A model generated the notes under the pieces. It was not told where the DNA came from. It saw only the letters and a program-made list of their open reading frames with translations, and searched no databases. Shown here piece after piece: positions 1 through 11,492 of a stretch of 64,000 nt of DNA. Source of the stretch: Endomychus coccineus (Eukaryota; Arthropoda; Insecta; Coleoptera; Endomychidae). The position numbers and the translations under genes were made by a program. Location of the stretch: contig OY294067.1 of NCBI GenBank assembly GCA_958510875.1, forward strand, positions 276,502,742 through 276,566,741, read 5' to 3'. Within the stretch, counting starts at the first letter, position 1. Each line of letters starts with the position of its first letter.

Positions 1-260
1 TATCAGTAGATCAATAGAACAGATAACCTTTGTTGGAATTCTGGAGTCACAAAACTTAATGATTCATCAGACTCTGTTGGAATGATTGCGAATTAAATAC
101 ATCTGTTAATAATATCTGCTAGTATCCATGTTTCACTCAGCAATCGAAACTACATAGAGGAGCAATCATTCCACTGGTTTTTGAGATCCTCACCCTAAAC
201 ATCGGAAAGAACTCACCTGTATATGCTTTAAAACGTATTTGGTTAAAATTTGACCCAAGG
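1..260. other. Sequence without recognised features
   Basis: AT-rich noncoding DNA. I see no ORF with a recognisable family and no inverted or tandem repeat. Confidence 0.4.
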
Positions 261-421
261 GAAATCAGTTGTAGGGAAACTGCTGTCATGGTTACCATCA
301 CCAAGCAAATATCCAAGTCACATGGTGCGGAAATAATGGAAATCAGTTATAGGGAAACTGCTGTTATGGTAACGATCACAAACACCATGGTAATCACTAA
401 GCAAATATCAAAGCCACATGG
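261..421. repeat. Two-copy tandem duplication, ~80-bp unit
   Basis: A block beginning AAATCAGTTGTAGGGAAACT (about 261-338) is repeated directly after itself (about 341-421). Both copies share GGGAAACTGCTGT, an ATGGT.ACGATCAC-type middle and the closing AAGTCACATGGTG / AAGCCACATGGTG. The copies differ by point changes and a short internal insertion in the second. The small ORF running through it, with repeated ITKQISK peptides, is a by-product of the duplication. Nothing suggests it is a gene. Confidence 0.8.
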
Positions 422-788
422 TGCTTACTTACGAAGAAATCAGCAATATCCGGTCGACATTTTTCGCTTTTGGGACATCAGAGTTTGAAGACTGGGAAGG
501 TCTCACATCGTAACGCGAAAATATTTCTGGCGTGTTTGGGTTCCCTTTTAGTTTTTAATTGGCGTTTTTGGGTGTCCTTTTAGTTTTTTCTGCATATAGG
601 ATGAGGCCCTTATTCAAAACAAATTTATATCCTTCACTGGTAGTTTTTGGATGGCGAGCGTTATCAAAATGTTGGTACATTTTTGAAAGGTGTTCGAATA
701 ATTTGACATTTGTATGTTCATGTATGCTTGTTGCTAAGTTACTGCATATTTTACTTGTATTAATAAGAATGTCCCCTTTTCTCAACGC

Positions 789-990
789 TAGCGCGCTCAT
801 TCCTAACTTTTTCTCTTTTCCTCAAGCTTATGTAGAATTGCCAAGCCCACTGTGATATGATTATCTTATTTTTTGGTCGAGATATGTGACATAAGACATT
901 CAAGCGCGCGCATTCCCAATACAACTTTGTCCCTTTTTCTCAACTCTATGTAGAATCGCGAAGCCCACTGTGCTATGATTATCTTATTTC
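789..990. repeat. Direct duplication of a ~85-bp segment
   Basis: The stretch from GCGCGCTCATTCC (789) to the GATTATCTTATTT at about 869 recurs at about 904-990. The shared parts are GCGC.CATTCC, TATGTAGAATYGC.AAGCCCACTGTG and TATGATTATCTTATTT. The copies are separated by about 35 bp. They are an old local duplication with no coding signal. The neighbouring DNA, 422-788 and 991-2500, shows nothing else I can support. Confidence 0.7.
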
Positions 991-2501
991 CATCATGTCC
1001 CTTGACATTTTACCGACGGTCAACAGTAGGTAGTATTAACTCTTGGCTTGGGCCGAATTTGTACCCTTATGAAGAGTTTTTTGGTAATTTATTCGCATTT
1101 CAAATACTCCCGGTTGGGTTTCTTCTTCAAAACTTTGGTACATTCCGAATGAAATATTTATATCAGGTCGCGAGTTGTTTGTAAAGCAGTCATAACTGAC
1201 GGATAACTTGTTTGTTTCCATGGAAATGAACATGTCGGCAAACTCTGAATTTATAGCATGTGGGTTGTGGAAACAGCGATTGCTTTGTTCATTTGTGATG
1301 TATCCAGGACCTAAACATGTTTCCGATGTTTCGCATTTATACATTTATCATCTTTCAATAATTTACGATGCCTTGCTGCAGAATGAGGATTTTGAAGTAA
1401 CATGGGAAAATAGCAAATAGAAACAACATTTTTGAATTATGCGCACACTAGATTTACATTACAACTAACTTATTTGGCAACAGCTGATTTTCTGAACCCG
1501 AAAAGTACATCAATTGATTGAATTAAAGATTCATAATAATGCTCAACAACGCATTTTCGCAAAGGTAAAATATCATAACAAGTTCAGCTGATTGGACAGC
1601 ATAGTATCCATTTCGAACCATCTCCATATGAGATTTCCAATAATCCGAAGTGACCAAGGTGGGTCCACAATCGCGATGACTCCCTTTTTTCTACAACATA
1701 TTTCCACTAAGTGAAAGTTGAGCCAAATATTTCCAATTCTTCATTGAATTTCACTTCAATTTTGTCAAATCAAGAGGATGTAAGAAAAAAGGGTAATTCA
1801 ATTCGAAAATTGTCAAAATGGAATCTTTCCATCATATTATCTTGGATGAATCACAAATATGCCCGTTAATCGTTAGAATTTGAATATTATTGTGCTGATG
1901 AGATACCATTAGCAATTTAAAAGAGAGAAAATTACAACGGCGCATGAATGATGATATATAAAATATTCATTAGTGATTACAAGGATCTTATCTACGACTT
2001 AGGTTTGACGGTAACATTCAAAGCGTGCAATTGTTTTGAACATTTAAGAACTGGTAAAAAGTATTTCAACCCTACTCACTTTGTCAATAACGGGCAATAA
2101 CTTATAAGGAGTTTGATTTCTGAAAATCCGGACAAATCGGTCTATTTATAAGCAAGTGAATAATACACCCAGTTATCGTTGTAGTTGATTCATTGGAAAT
2201 ATAAAGTATTTGAAAATGTGCTCCCAAGTCTATCTTATCAGATCAAGCTTCGATAAGATACGATTCGCAATATTACACTTGGCCTTTGAGTAAAATGGAT
2301 GTAGCTCTAAGGACTTGTTGTGTTTGTGACAGTATTTCGAGGTGACTTCGGTGAACCCTTATTTCGGAGGAAATGTCTTTCATTCGAAATATCAGGTATG
2401 TCCTCAAGACAATTTGTATTATCAGTCTTAAATTCTCGTTCCCTTTTTACCGTATCAGTTCGATTGATATAATATTTGTTTTTCGCAACCTGCTTATTCA
2501 T

Positions 2502-2640
2502 GACATTTTATTGTTCTGACGCATTTGTCAAACAAATGTTCAAGTTTAGTATTTTCTATGATCAAAATTGTCGTAGACTTTGACTGAAATATTTCATTTG
2601 TAAAAACTAATAAAATCTGCAATGAACTGTCGTTGACACT
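2502..2640 (+). repeat. Dispersed repeat, second copy at 32132-32250
   Basis: The segment holding ATTTTATTG.TCTGACGCATTTG, CTATGATCAAA and ACTAATAAAATCTGCAATGA recurs in the same orientation at about 32132-32250. It has no ORF. It could be part of an old LTR or another retroelement end, but no boundaries are visible. The stretch 2641-3260 contains nothing recognised. Confidence 0.6.
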
Positions 2641-3261
2641 AGATATTCATATAGATTTCTCCTCGGATTTCTCTCAAGTGATTTATAACAATTTTACGTT
2701 TTCATGGACAAATACATTTATTGTACTTCAATGCTATACCAATTTGTAGGCTCTTGGTTCCACATTACTTATAACTTGAACGACTTCTTTATTGAATCTT
2801 TTGAATCCATTACATACATATATAAAATATGCATTGGCTAATTAAATATGCATTAATAATATCTAGTGATTATTAATCATTTAGCATGTATTGAATTCAT
2901 TGGTGGGCATTATATCTAGAAGTGTCTGTCGTTTAATTATTATTCAAATCACGGATTATTCTCTGAAATACGTATTAAAAGTAAGTGCCACTGGATAAAT
3001 ATGGTCGGTTCGAAAGGAGGAAATATGCTATTGGTCCCTCCAGATGATGTAATAAGAATTTATTGAAATAGTAGTCGAAGGAAATAAAGCAGAAAAAAGG
3101 CCAAAGAAAAAAAAATCAGATGGACCGATTTTAATTTTTTTTAAATCGATTCAGTAAGTCATTTAGTGAATTTTTCTAATGTGCATTTTAGCATTTCTAC
3201 AGACGATAATGCATCTTTTTGAATGCATTTTCAGGAGTCTGAAAAAATGTAAATATAGCCA

Positions 3262-4207
3262 AAATTTCTCACTTGGGGGTTTTTGGGGTCGCTGATCACT
3301 ATCGTAGTCTTCAGAGAATTCGCAGAAATACTTTCTGCAAAGGAATAAAACCTGTTAGGAAGGTTCTCTTGAGCTTACGGATTATGACACTCGATAGTCA
3401 CCTGGTGGTCAGGATATGATGATTATCTGGGTCTTCTCCTGCCATTTTTTTTTAATATGCTCCGAAATAAAACCAAATTCGTCTGTCCGAAGTTTTTCGG
3501 ATCTCTGTTAACTTTTTCTGGAGTTCGGAAGCATCTGGTGAACAGATCTGTGATATTGATAAGGAATTCAAAAAATACCGTTTACACTACAATGAAACTT
3601 GATTGAATTTTCTAATCCAAAAAAAAATAATAGTGAAATATTTTCTATTTTAATGGCAAACATTTTGAGATTTTTAATAACCGTGTTTTTATTGCTAGTT
3701 ATGCAAAAAAAGATAAGTTAAAAAAAAACAATGACCGTATCGTAAAACTCGAACGTTTTTAATTATATAGGTCAATTAAAGGGAATCTGAAACAGGAAAG
3801 GAATTTTAAATTAATTTTCAGCGGAATCGTGTTCAGCGGCCCCAAAAAACCCTCGGGTGACGAATATGGTTGCATTTCAGAGCATATTAAAAAACAATCC
3901 ATGGAGAGGACCTAGGTCATCAGGGTATACTGACCACCAGGTGACTATCGAAGGTCATGGTCGCAACCGACAACCTCAAAAGAACCTCCTCCACAAGTTT
4001 CATCCCATTGCAAAAGATATTTTCACGAATTCCCTGAAGACGACGATAGTAGTGAGCCCCAAGTACATCGTTGTTCGAATCTGGCACAGGAATCGTGTTC
4101 AGCCGCCCCAAAAACCCCCGAGATACGATTTGGTTGTATTTCAGAGCATATTAAAAACAATCCATGGAGATGACCTAGGTCATCAGGGATCATCCTGACC
4201 ACCAGGT
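3262..4207. mobile_element. Fold-back (inverted-repeat) element with a duplicated right end
   Basis: The left arm (about 3262-3500) contains a GGGGGTTTTTGGGGTCGCTG box, then TCTTCAGAGAATTCG, GATAGTCACCTGGTGGTCAG and TTTTTTTTAATATGCTC. The same blocks occur reverse-complemented in the right arm (about 3820-4060). A further direct copy of the right-arm end, with GAGCATATTAAAAACAATCC and TCATCAGGG, follows at about 4090-4207. The centre (3500-3820) is AT-rich and noncoding. No transposase is present, so this looks like a non-autonomous fold-back element. Target duplications were not identified. Confidence 0.7.
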
Positions 4208-4662
4208 CAATGTAAATGGATGTAATTGCATATTTGAACGTAATTTTTAGTTCTGATCAACTTTTCGATTGTATTTTAGATTTTAGAACATGCAGAACTT
4301 TTTATAAAGATTAACTTTTTTCCTAAAATTAATAATAAAAAAGTTTTCCATATGGTTCCAACTTAGTGAGACATTGTATATTGAAATACGCGAATAGGAA
4401 ACCTTTGAATCATTTGCCAGAATTTCCGCAATATGCTTCTTCCTATTTAGCTTCTTATCAGCTCTCGTGGTTTAATCATTGCACGGTCTGCTTAGCAATT
4501 GAGAATCTTTGGTATGTGCCTTGATTGTAATGGGTCCTCCAATTAAACAAAACCTAACATAATTTTCTAGGTATTCGTTTAATTCAATTCCAATTTTGAG
4601 GTTATGATTGTTCCTACAATTACGTAAATTATAAAAGAGTTCACACTGTGGATACACTATAA

Positions 4663-4828
4663 CACTATAAATAAGAAGTATTCACCCTTATTCACTAAAA
4701 ATACTCCTTTCGGCCACCAAGTAGCCATCATCAGAGTAAACTATTGATGGCTACTTGGTAGCCGAAATGTCCTCAGTACTTTGAAAGTATTTTTAGTGGA
4801 TAAGGGTGAATATTTCTTATTTATAGTG
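4663..4828. mobile_element. Short palindromic MITE (~166 bp)
   Basis: The element opens with CACTATAAATAAGAAGTATT and closes with its reverse complement ending TTATTTATAGTG. Almost its whole length pairs: CACCCTTATTCACTAAAAATAC on the left matches GTATTTTTAGTG.ATAAGGGTG on the right. The two halves of the centre read GATGGCTACTTGGTAGCC and its complement. The same core occurs in the larger palindrome at 28750-29264. It is noncoding. Both arms contain the TGATG...GAAA core discussed in the findings. Confidence 0.8.
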
Positions 4829-4973
4829 CAAAAATGTGTCGAATTTGGATTCATATTTTTGAGTCGATTCGATTCGAACTAAATTAATATTTTTTGATGT
4901 ATTTTTGCATAGTGGTATAAAAAGGATTTAAAACTACTCATTTTAATAATTGTTCTTGACCCAGGTATTAATT

Positions 4974-5217
4974 ATAAATAAAATTCTCGGGAAATAAATG
5001 CTATAATTTCGATTGTTCGTGTTTCTGTTCGTTTCGGCTACGTGGGCATTGTTAATTGAAATTAGTGCGATAAGGACGCTTTGTGCTCGATACAATTAGT
5101 TTTAACAAATCACGTTTATACGTCTTCTGATGATGGTCATGAGACCGAAACGTACGTAAAGCCGAAAGTAATGAGCATATGCGTTGGTGTGACCTATTTC
5201 CCGAGAATTTTATATAT
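4974..5217. mobile_element. Short element with ~20-bp terminal inverted repeats
   Basis: Left end ATAAAATTCTCGGGAAATA is matched by the right end TATTTCCCGAGAATTTTAT. It is noncoding. Near the right end it carries CTGATGA (5127-5133), a GGTC-ATGA-GACC hairpin and GAAAC, a layout like a hammerhead ribozyme core. A truncated copy in reverse orientation lies at 45474-45560, next to a Penelope-like relic. The element may therefore be a Penelope-related terminal repeat or a MITE. Confidence 0.65.
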
Positions 5218-5298
5218 ACTACTCATTTTCTAATTTTGTACTTGTACTATTAAATCACGTAAATTACATTCAATCTTTGGTTTGTGAATATTGAGTTA

Positions 5299-6797
5299 CA
5301 CACATCAAAAGACTCTAAGGGTCAAGCATATTTTGGGATTGTTTGTTAATTCTCGGAGATCCACATTGCATTATCGCGTTGCAGATCTTTGTTTGTTATT
5401 TACACAATACTTTTTTATCATTTTGAACATCATGGCATGTGTTCCTCTTTTTTCCAACGACTATTCATTTTCTTCATGTCGTTCCTTGTTTCATTCATCA
5501 GATCAAAGCAGATGTTATCCGACCAGCGAATGGTAATTATTGAAAATTGTGTTGTTTGTCTAAATTATGGAACGTAATCACCTTCAGAGAGACGTGCACT
5601 TAAGGGCCTTCGGAATGCTTCAAGCTGGAATGTCGCAGAGGGTTGTTGCCAATGAATTAGGGACTAGCCAGTCCACTATAAGTCGTTTATGGATTCGTTA
5701 TAATCAAACTGGTGATGTTAGAGAGCAACATACTGGCCGTACCAGAATAACAACGGCGGAACAGGACATATTTCTGAGAATTCAAGCTCTGAGAAATCCA
5801 ACACACGGCAGGTCAACTAAGTTTGGAACTCAGAAACGCTCACCATATACAGATAAGTGACCAAACTGTGAGAAATAGACTACACGAATCCAATTTACGT
5901 GCCAGGCGTCCATGGAGAGCTCCACCATTATCGCGAGGCCCGAATAGTCTGGGCTAGAAATCACATCGAATGGGGCGTGCAAGAATGGACTCCTGTGTTG
6001 TTTAGTGATGAATCGAGATTCGGTTTACGTCGAGATACTAGACGTACTCGTGTATGGAGACAAGCTGGAAATGTTTGGAGACTTAGGACTGCACAGGAAG
6101 TTCACAGCTACCAAGGCGGAACGGTGATGGTTTGGGGTGGTATCAGCATTGTCGGACCTCGTACTGCTGGAGAGGTTTGTAAATGCTCCTAGATATAAGG
6201 ACCTGATATTAGAACCATCTGTCATTCCGTATGCAGCTGCAGTAGGTGAAAACTTCATCTTCATGCATGTCAATGCGCGCCCTCATACCGCCGCGATCGT
6301 AAGAGATTACTTGGATGAGAGTGGTATAAGTGTTTTGGATTGGCCTGCTCAATCGCCAGACCTGAATCCGATTGAGCATGTGTGGGATTTGCTTGGCAGA
6401 AGAATTTTAAGGCGTAACATTCTCTTCCAGACACGAAATCAATTGTTCCATACTCTGGTTGAAGAGTGGAATGCGATTGATCAGGAAAGCATCGATAACC
6501 TTATTCTCAGCTTACCAAATCGAAGTAGGGCAGTTTTGAACAATCGCGGTGGACACACTGTATTAGACATTGACAATTTTTTTGCTCAGAATCTTAAGTG
6601 CATTGAATTCGAATTTTTCACTCTTTTCAGTTAGATTAAAGCTTTCAATTGATTTGCAAACTTTGTATGAAATTATAAATAAATTATGTGGCAAAAGATT
6701 ATATTCTAGGTGGGTAACAAAAATTGTATTGAATGTCCCATTATCAAGTGACGAAACCCTAAAAATATCGCTGACCCCTACATTTTTTTGATGTGTG
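5299..6797 (+). mobile_element. Tc1-like DNA transposon, 1.5 kb
   Basis: The ends are inverted repeats: CACACATCAAAA at the left, with an imperfect continuation through GGGTCAAGCATATTTTGGG, and TTTTTTTGATGTGTG at the right. A TA dinucleotide flanks each end (5297-5298 and 6798-6799), the target duplication expected of the IS630/Tc1/mariner superfamily. The size fits a full-length Tc1-like element. It carries one degenerate transposase gene in + orientation (5567-6634). It lies in the region upstream of the first RhoGEF exon seen here. Confidence 0.85.
5567..6634 (+). pseudogene. Tc1-like (DD34E) transposase, broken
   Basis: The N-terminus has a paired-type helix-turn-helix (LQAGMSQRVVANELGTSQST, near residues 16-35). 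The catalytic region shows the first Asp in LFSDESRFGL, a second-site motif HVNARPHT, and the third acidic residue in DLNPIEHVWD. The usual QDN of the second site reads HVN here, so the catalytic Asp (codon 6269-6271, GTC) is Val. It lies exactly 34 residues before the Glu, the DD34E spacing. At least two frame changes (near 5860 and 5930) and a disordered join near 6165 break the frame. The enzyme would cut and paste the element at TA sites. This copy is inactive. Confidence 0.88.
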
Positions 6798-6799
6798 TA

Positions 6800-7722
6800 T
6801 ATTGTCAAACGGTGTAGAGTAGAATCGTGTCGTCAGACCGCATTGACACTATTTTTGTAGGTAAATTAAAACGCGAAACAAATTATTATATAAAGTGGGT
6901 ATTCTAATTGGTTTATTAAAGTGTTTTCAAAAAATAGGTCAGCATCTAATTGAAGCTAATAATAATATTATGAGGATATTTGTTATGTCTGGAAGTTATA
7001 TTAGCAAATATTATTTTTCGTGAACACCAAGAATTAATCTTATCAAAAAGAAATCGCTCTGATAACAGGACTAATTTCAGATTCGGGTTCGTTTTTCCTG
7101 TGAGTCCTTGATAACTTGAACTCTTTCGTAATAAAATTTTAGCGAATAAGGTTCCCAGAATAAACAGTTGATCATCCACTATTAGAGAATGTACACATAA
7201 TATTACTATTACATGATAGTTTTTCTTACTAAAATTAATATTATGTTGATAAAATGATTACATATTGTCAACATTACTTTCATGATACCACAGAGTAACT
7301 ATGTTCCATTACTTACATATTATAGGATTATCTATATGACGGAGGACACCAAAATGTGACTTTACTAGTCGCTAATTTCGGTTGCTACAAGTACCATTTG
7401 CAAAGGGACTACCGCGCCTAAAAGTAGTTACTATTTTCACATTTGTACCATCAATAATAGCAATGGTGTAATCATCTCTACATACATCATCTTATTAATA
7501 CTCTAGATCAATGTTTCCCAAATGGCAAGTTGCCTAAATATTAAAAAATCTAAATAAGTATTTCAGCAATTAATTTGTCACCTTCAGAAGAAACATGACG
7601 AACTTGCTGAAATGCATACTTAGATTTCTAAATGTAAATGTGGTTTTCGGGTACAATGCACAATGGTTTCGAGTTGAGCTTAGTTTTTAATGATGTCGCT
7701 AATGATACATTTTTGTCCGCAG
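6800..7722. other. Noncoding, probable RhoGEF intron
   Basis: AT-rich sequence between the Tc1-like element and the first recognised RhoGEF exon. It ends in a TTTTTGTCCGCAG acceptor. No repeat or ORF of note was seen. Upstream exons of the same gene (PDZ, RGS-like and C1 coding) were looked for across 1-7722 and not recognised. Confidence 0.4.
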
Positions 7723-7804
7723 CCCTTTCAATCTCCCCTCAGCAGGAAATAGAAAAAGTTCAAATATCAACAGATCGGAGAGTGTCAAAGAACCATCAGA
7801 AAAG
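7723..7804 (+). CDS. RhoGEF2: RhoGEF2-like gene, internal exon 1 of window
   Basis: An 82-nt exon between a TTTGTCCGCAG acceptor and an AAG|GTGAGT donor. In the open frame (one base completing a split codon, then 27 codons) it reads as a Ser/Asn/Lys-rich linker containing PFNLPSAGNRKSSN and RSESVKEPSEK. It ends at a codon boundary, which matches the exon at 11089. The assignment rests on this phase continuity and on lying upstream of the DH-coding exons on the same strand, because the peptide has no domain of its own. In RhoGEF2/ARHGEF11/12 proteins the segment between the RGS-like region and DH is long, polar and poorly conserved. The preceding exon is not in view. Confidence 0.75.
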
Positions 7805-10800
7805 GTGAGTAATCACAGCTATAAAACGTTTGTTGTTAAAATTAGACACCACTGTACATATTTTTTTTTAGAGAAACACTGAAAATTCTAAAATATTTTC
7901 AATCCTAATGTTACCGGAAGTTGATATCAACTTTGTTCTTTTGAAAGGCAAACTGCAATTGTTTTGCATTTTTAGTTTCTTGATCGAAGTTAATAGTTTG
8001 ACTCTCAACTGTTTTTTGAGTTATTACATTTGCAGGATCTTACATTAATTGCGAATATATTCAAAACTGATTATGATTTTTTATCCTAATAATTTTCAAC
8101 TCTCAATAAGTTATGTAACATTAAAAGAAAATTCAGAAAAGTGTAAAAAAAATAGTGTAAATAAAAAAGTCTCGATAAATATCAAATCGTAGGAGCGATT
8201 GGTTATTATTATTGAAAAGCTATAAGGTGGATTATGCGATTGAAATGTATATTTTTGAGGAAATGGAAAGAAAGATTCAATACAAAATTGAGAGTATTTA
8301 TAGAAAAAAACAGTAGGCTGGTTCTGTGCAAGTCATGTAGGTTGCCATGGATACGTGTAATATATCGAATGCAACACACGTCAAAAGTAAATGTCAGAGT
8401 TCAATTTTTAACTTGGATGTTGAAACGTTTGTTGAGAAAATATATTCAAATGAAAATTACCCCAAACTGACGATTAACAATTTCGCAAGTATTTTTCTGT
8501 TGCTGACGTTCGTTAGAAAGATAAAATAAATCCAGAATCACTTCATCTGGATACATTTTCTCGATAAACGAATTGACAATGTACTCGAGTGTATGAAAAA
8601 AACATGGTTGGAAAAAACACGAAGCCTTCACTTGGATTTGGTGGAAATCTGATGTAATTTGAAAACTTGGTTTAGGTCTAAGCTTTCAAATTATTAAATC
8701 AATTTATTTGTTAATTAAAGTCTGAATCTGAAACAGGATCTTTCAGTGTTTTGCTTTCGTCCATGAATCTATATTTGCTTATCACTCTACTTTCTTGCAA
8801 TAGTAGTTTTCAAAGTTTTCTTATCACAGAACGACTAAATGCAGGATGGACAGCTGAAATACGGTTTGACTTATTAAAAACTTGATAATATAATAATTGT
8901 GAATCATGAAACCCCAGAGCTGATGAAATATTTTGCATTGCACATAATCCCAGCTCTAGCCCATTTGCCATCGGAATGCCAGGTTTCGAATACGACCCAT
9001 ATTTGCCTTGGTCGATCATATTGGGGTATCACTATTATTATTTATTTATTTAATTACAAACCCAACAGGAAATTATCCGATTGAAGGACAGTATACACAG
9101 ATATAATCATGTTACAATTCAAGTAGTACTAATTAATAATGTAAGTCATAACTATAGTTAAAGAGAACTAATTAACACTTTTTTAAATTTGTATCTAGAG
9201 AAAGAGAAACCTAAGCTTGTTTGCACTGAATTGAAATATCTACAGATTCTATTGATTAAAGAGTTAAATAAAATATTTGAATTTGCTCGAACTAAATAAA
9301 AGTAGGTAATCACTTCTCCTATTTGAAATTCTTGGAACCAAGAATTTAGTTTTGCTGTCAAGTAGGGACACTGAACATTATTGTTAATTATGTTATATAA
9401 AAAGAGGCAGCATAACATCATTCGCCTTACTTTAAGACTAGGTACCTCAAATTCTGCAAAACTGAATTGTCAATTCCCCTATTTGGATACACACCATACG
9501 CCTTAAATGCCAGATACTTCAAAAATACGCGCTGAACACGTTCCAAGACAATTTCGTATTTCACGTAGTATGGGTCCCAAATGACACTTGCTTATTCTAA
9601 CTTAGAGCGCATCAGTGCAAAATAAAGTTGTTTAATGCGTCTATGTTTTTGCAATTCCGTATGATAAACCCTTGAATTCGCATTGATTGGGAGACAACAT
9701 CTTCAATATGGTTAGAAAATGACCATTTTGAATCCAATGTTACTCCTAAGTCTTTCATTGAATACACTGTCTTTAGTGCTGTTTTTTATATTATAATTGC
9801 AAATAGTTGATGTCGACTTTCGGGTAATCGACATAATCTTACATTTGGAGATATTTAATGGTAGTTTATTTAATACACACCAGTTGTTTATTCTTGTTAG
9901 ATTCTCTTGTAGTAAGTCGCAATCTGTTTTGGAATTTATAGAACGAACAAATTTTTAAATCATCAGTAAAAACTTCCTTTTCAATGTCTATAATACTGAC
10001 GAGGTCACACCAGATGTGACTAGAAACTCAGTAGATTTAAAGCCATTATAAAGTACATATTGCTGACGCTCTACCAAATACGAGTATATTAGTTTAATGG
10101 CCCTATTATCGAAACCGATATTATGCAGTTTTTCAAGTAACAATATGTGGCTGATTTTATCAAATGCTCCAGAGAAGTCGGTAAACACCACATCAACTTG
10201 TTCCCTTTCGTTCAGAATGTTTGATACATGCTCAGAAAAACATCCTAAGTTAGTAACTGTCGACCGACCTCTCATAAAGCCATGTTGATGGTCTGAAATT
10301 AACTTAGATACTTGGAAAAACAGTCATAAATAAGCATTTTGAATAACATAGAAAAGGCATAGTAATGATACTGGTCGATAATTGCTAATATCATTCTTAA
10401 TCCCACTTTTAAAGATTGGAGTTATTTTGGAGACCTTCCATCGTGAGGGAAATTGTCCTTTATTAAGGCATGAGTTGAAAATTTTACTCAATGGTAGGGC
10501 AAGAACTCTGATGCAATCTTTAATTATGTAGCATGGAATACCGTCATCTCCAGATGATTATTTTGGCTTTAATTTGTTAGCTATCAAAATAACATCTTCT
10601 TCTGTAAAACTAGTAATCATTACATAATAATGTTTCAAGTTTCAACGCAGGATTACAAAAAATGCACTAATATGGTTTTCACCATGCTATGAAAACTCAC
10701 TTGCCATAATAGACACGGGCTTCTGTAAAGTCTAAGTGATGTACAAACTCATCCCAACTATCTATTACCTGTAAATTATGTAAAATTATGCCACGATTAA

Positions 10801-11088
10801 TCGACTTCTGCACGACTAAAAACAATTCATCCTAGTTAGCACAACAACAGGATATGCAGTAATTTAGGTCCAACGCAGCCAGATCTTGTGTCATTTTGAA
10901 TATGATCTCAGATGATCATTAATAAGGAAAAAACTAATCCCAATTTTTTGCACATTTTTCAGATTACTGAATGAGCCAGAATCTTTATTTCCAAATTGTT
11001 CATATCTCATAAATGTATTCCTACGGGAGTTGTAACTGTTAATTGTTATAAATTTATCAATATTATCCTAATTGAGTTATTTTTGCAG
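7805..11088 (+). other. RhoGEF intron (3.3 kb) with a LINE relic
   Basis: Bounded by GTGAGT and TTTTTGCAG. It contains AT-rich noncoding DNA (7805-9150, 10650-11088) and a reverse-oriented LINE relic (9158-10620). A weak inverted similarity within about 8400-8620 was seen but is too degenerate to call an element. Confidence 0.6.
9158..10620 (-). pseudogene. Jockey-type LINE reverse transcriptase relic
   Basis: Reading the minus strand from 10620 down, there is a typical RT start (IFNSCLNKGQFPSRWK, then PIFKSG and NYRPVSLL). Next come a disrupted stretch, VDVVFTDFSGAFDKISH (RT block with the first catalytic Asp region), SYLVERQQYV, and a degraded FADD-like site near 9960. After that is a C-terminal segment with LFLYNIINNNVQCPYL. 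Stops and frameshifts are spread through it and the endonuclease part is absent, so it is an old, 5'-truncated copy. It differs from the LINE at 52.7-56.6 kb. Confidence 0.8.
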
Positions 11089-11126
11089 ACGAGGAAGCAA
11101 AGACGGAATAGAAGCGATCCTACCAG
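11089..11126 (+). CDS. RhoGEF2: RhoGEF2-like gene, internal exon 2 of window
   Basis: A 38-nt micro-exon between TTTTTGCAG and AG|GTAAGC. It continues in frame from the exon ending at 7804 and reads TRKQRRNRSDPT. The last two bases (AG) complete a Ser codon with the first base of the exon at 20871. A basic stretch followed by RSDP is plausible linker sequence before a DH domain. Identification depends on the three-way phase match and strong splice sites. Confidence 0.78.
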
Positions 11127-11448
11127 GTAAGCAAAATGCATTCTGGCAATATTGCTCTACAGTTTCTTTCTCCTTCTATTGAACTTGTCACGTTTTGTTC
11201 CCTCAATAGAAAGTACGTGAAACGAATTAAAAAGCGCAAGCGTCGCGGTGCTTGTGCTCTCCCTGCCTCTATAGATCGAGACGGAACGTCGCAGAGCACA
11301 TTCCCATACCGTTCCCGAAACACCTTTACGTATTCCGCTGTTTAACCCTTCGTAAGATACGCGTGTGATCGGTTTAAGTGAATAACCTTGACGTTGTTTG
11401 TCGGCCATTTGTGACTAGTGTATTCATTTATATAGTTTAGGAGAGAAA

Positions 11449-11492
11449 ATGACCCATCAGGATAACATTACTGATATTCTGGCCGTTGACAG
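11449..11492 (+). CDS. Candidate alternative first coding exon of RhoGEF gene
   Basis: An ATG in AGAGAAAATGACC opens a 44-nt segment coding for MTHQDNITDILAVD plus two bases. It is followed by a possible donor AG|GTGCTT. The leader (about 11220-11448) is GC-richer than surrounding DNA. The two leftover bases give the same phase as the exon ending at 11126, so the segment could splice in frame to the exon at 20871. It would start a shorter GEF that lacks everything upstream of the DH linker. The donor is weak and the phase match has a one-in-three chance of being accidental, so this is only a candidate. Confidence 0.35.

Noticed and set aside
555..855. Overlapping ORFs on both strands at the window start
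   Set aside because: They cross a noncoding direct duplication and carry no family signature.
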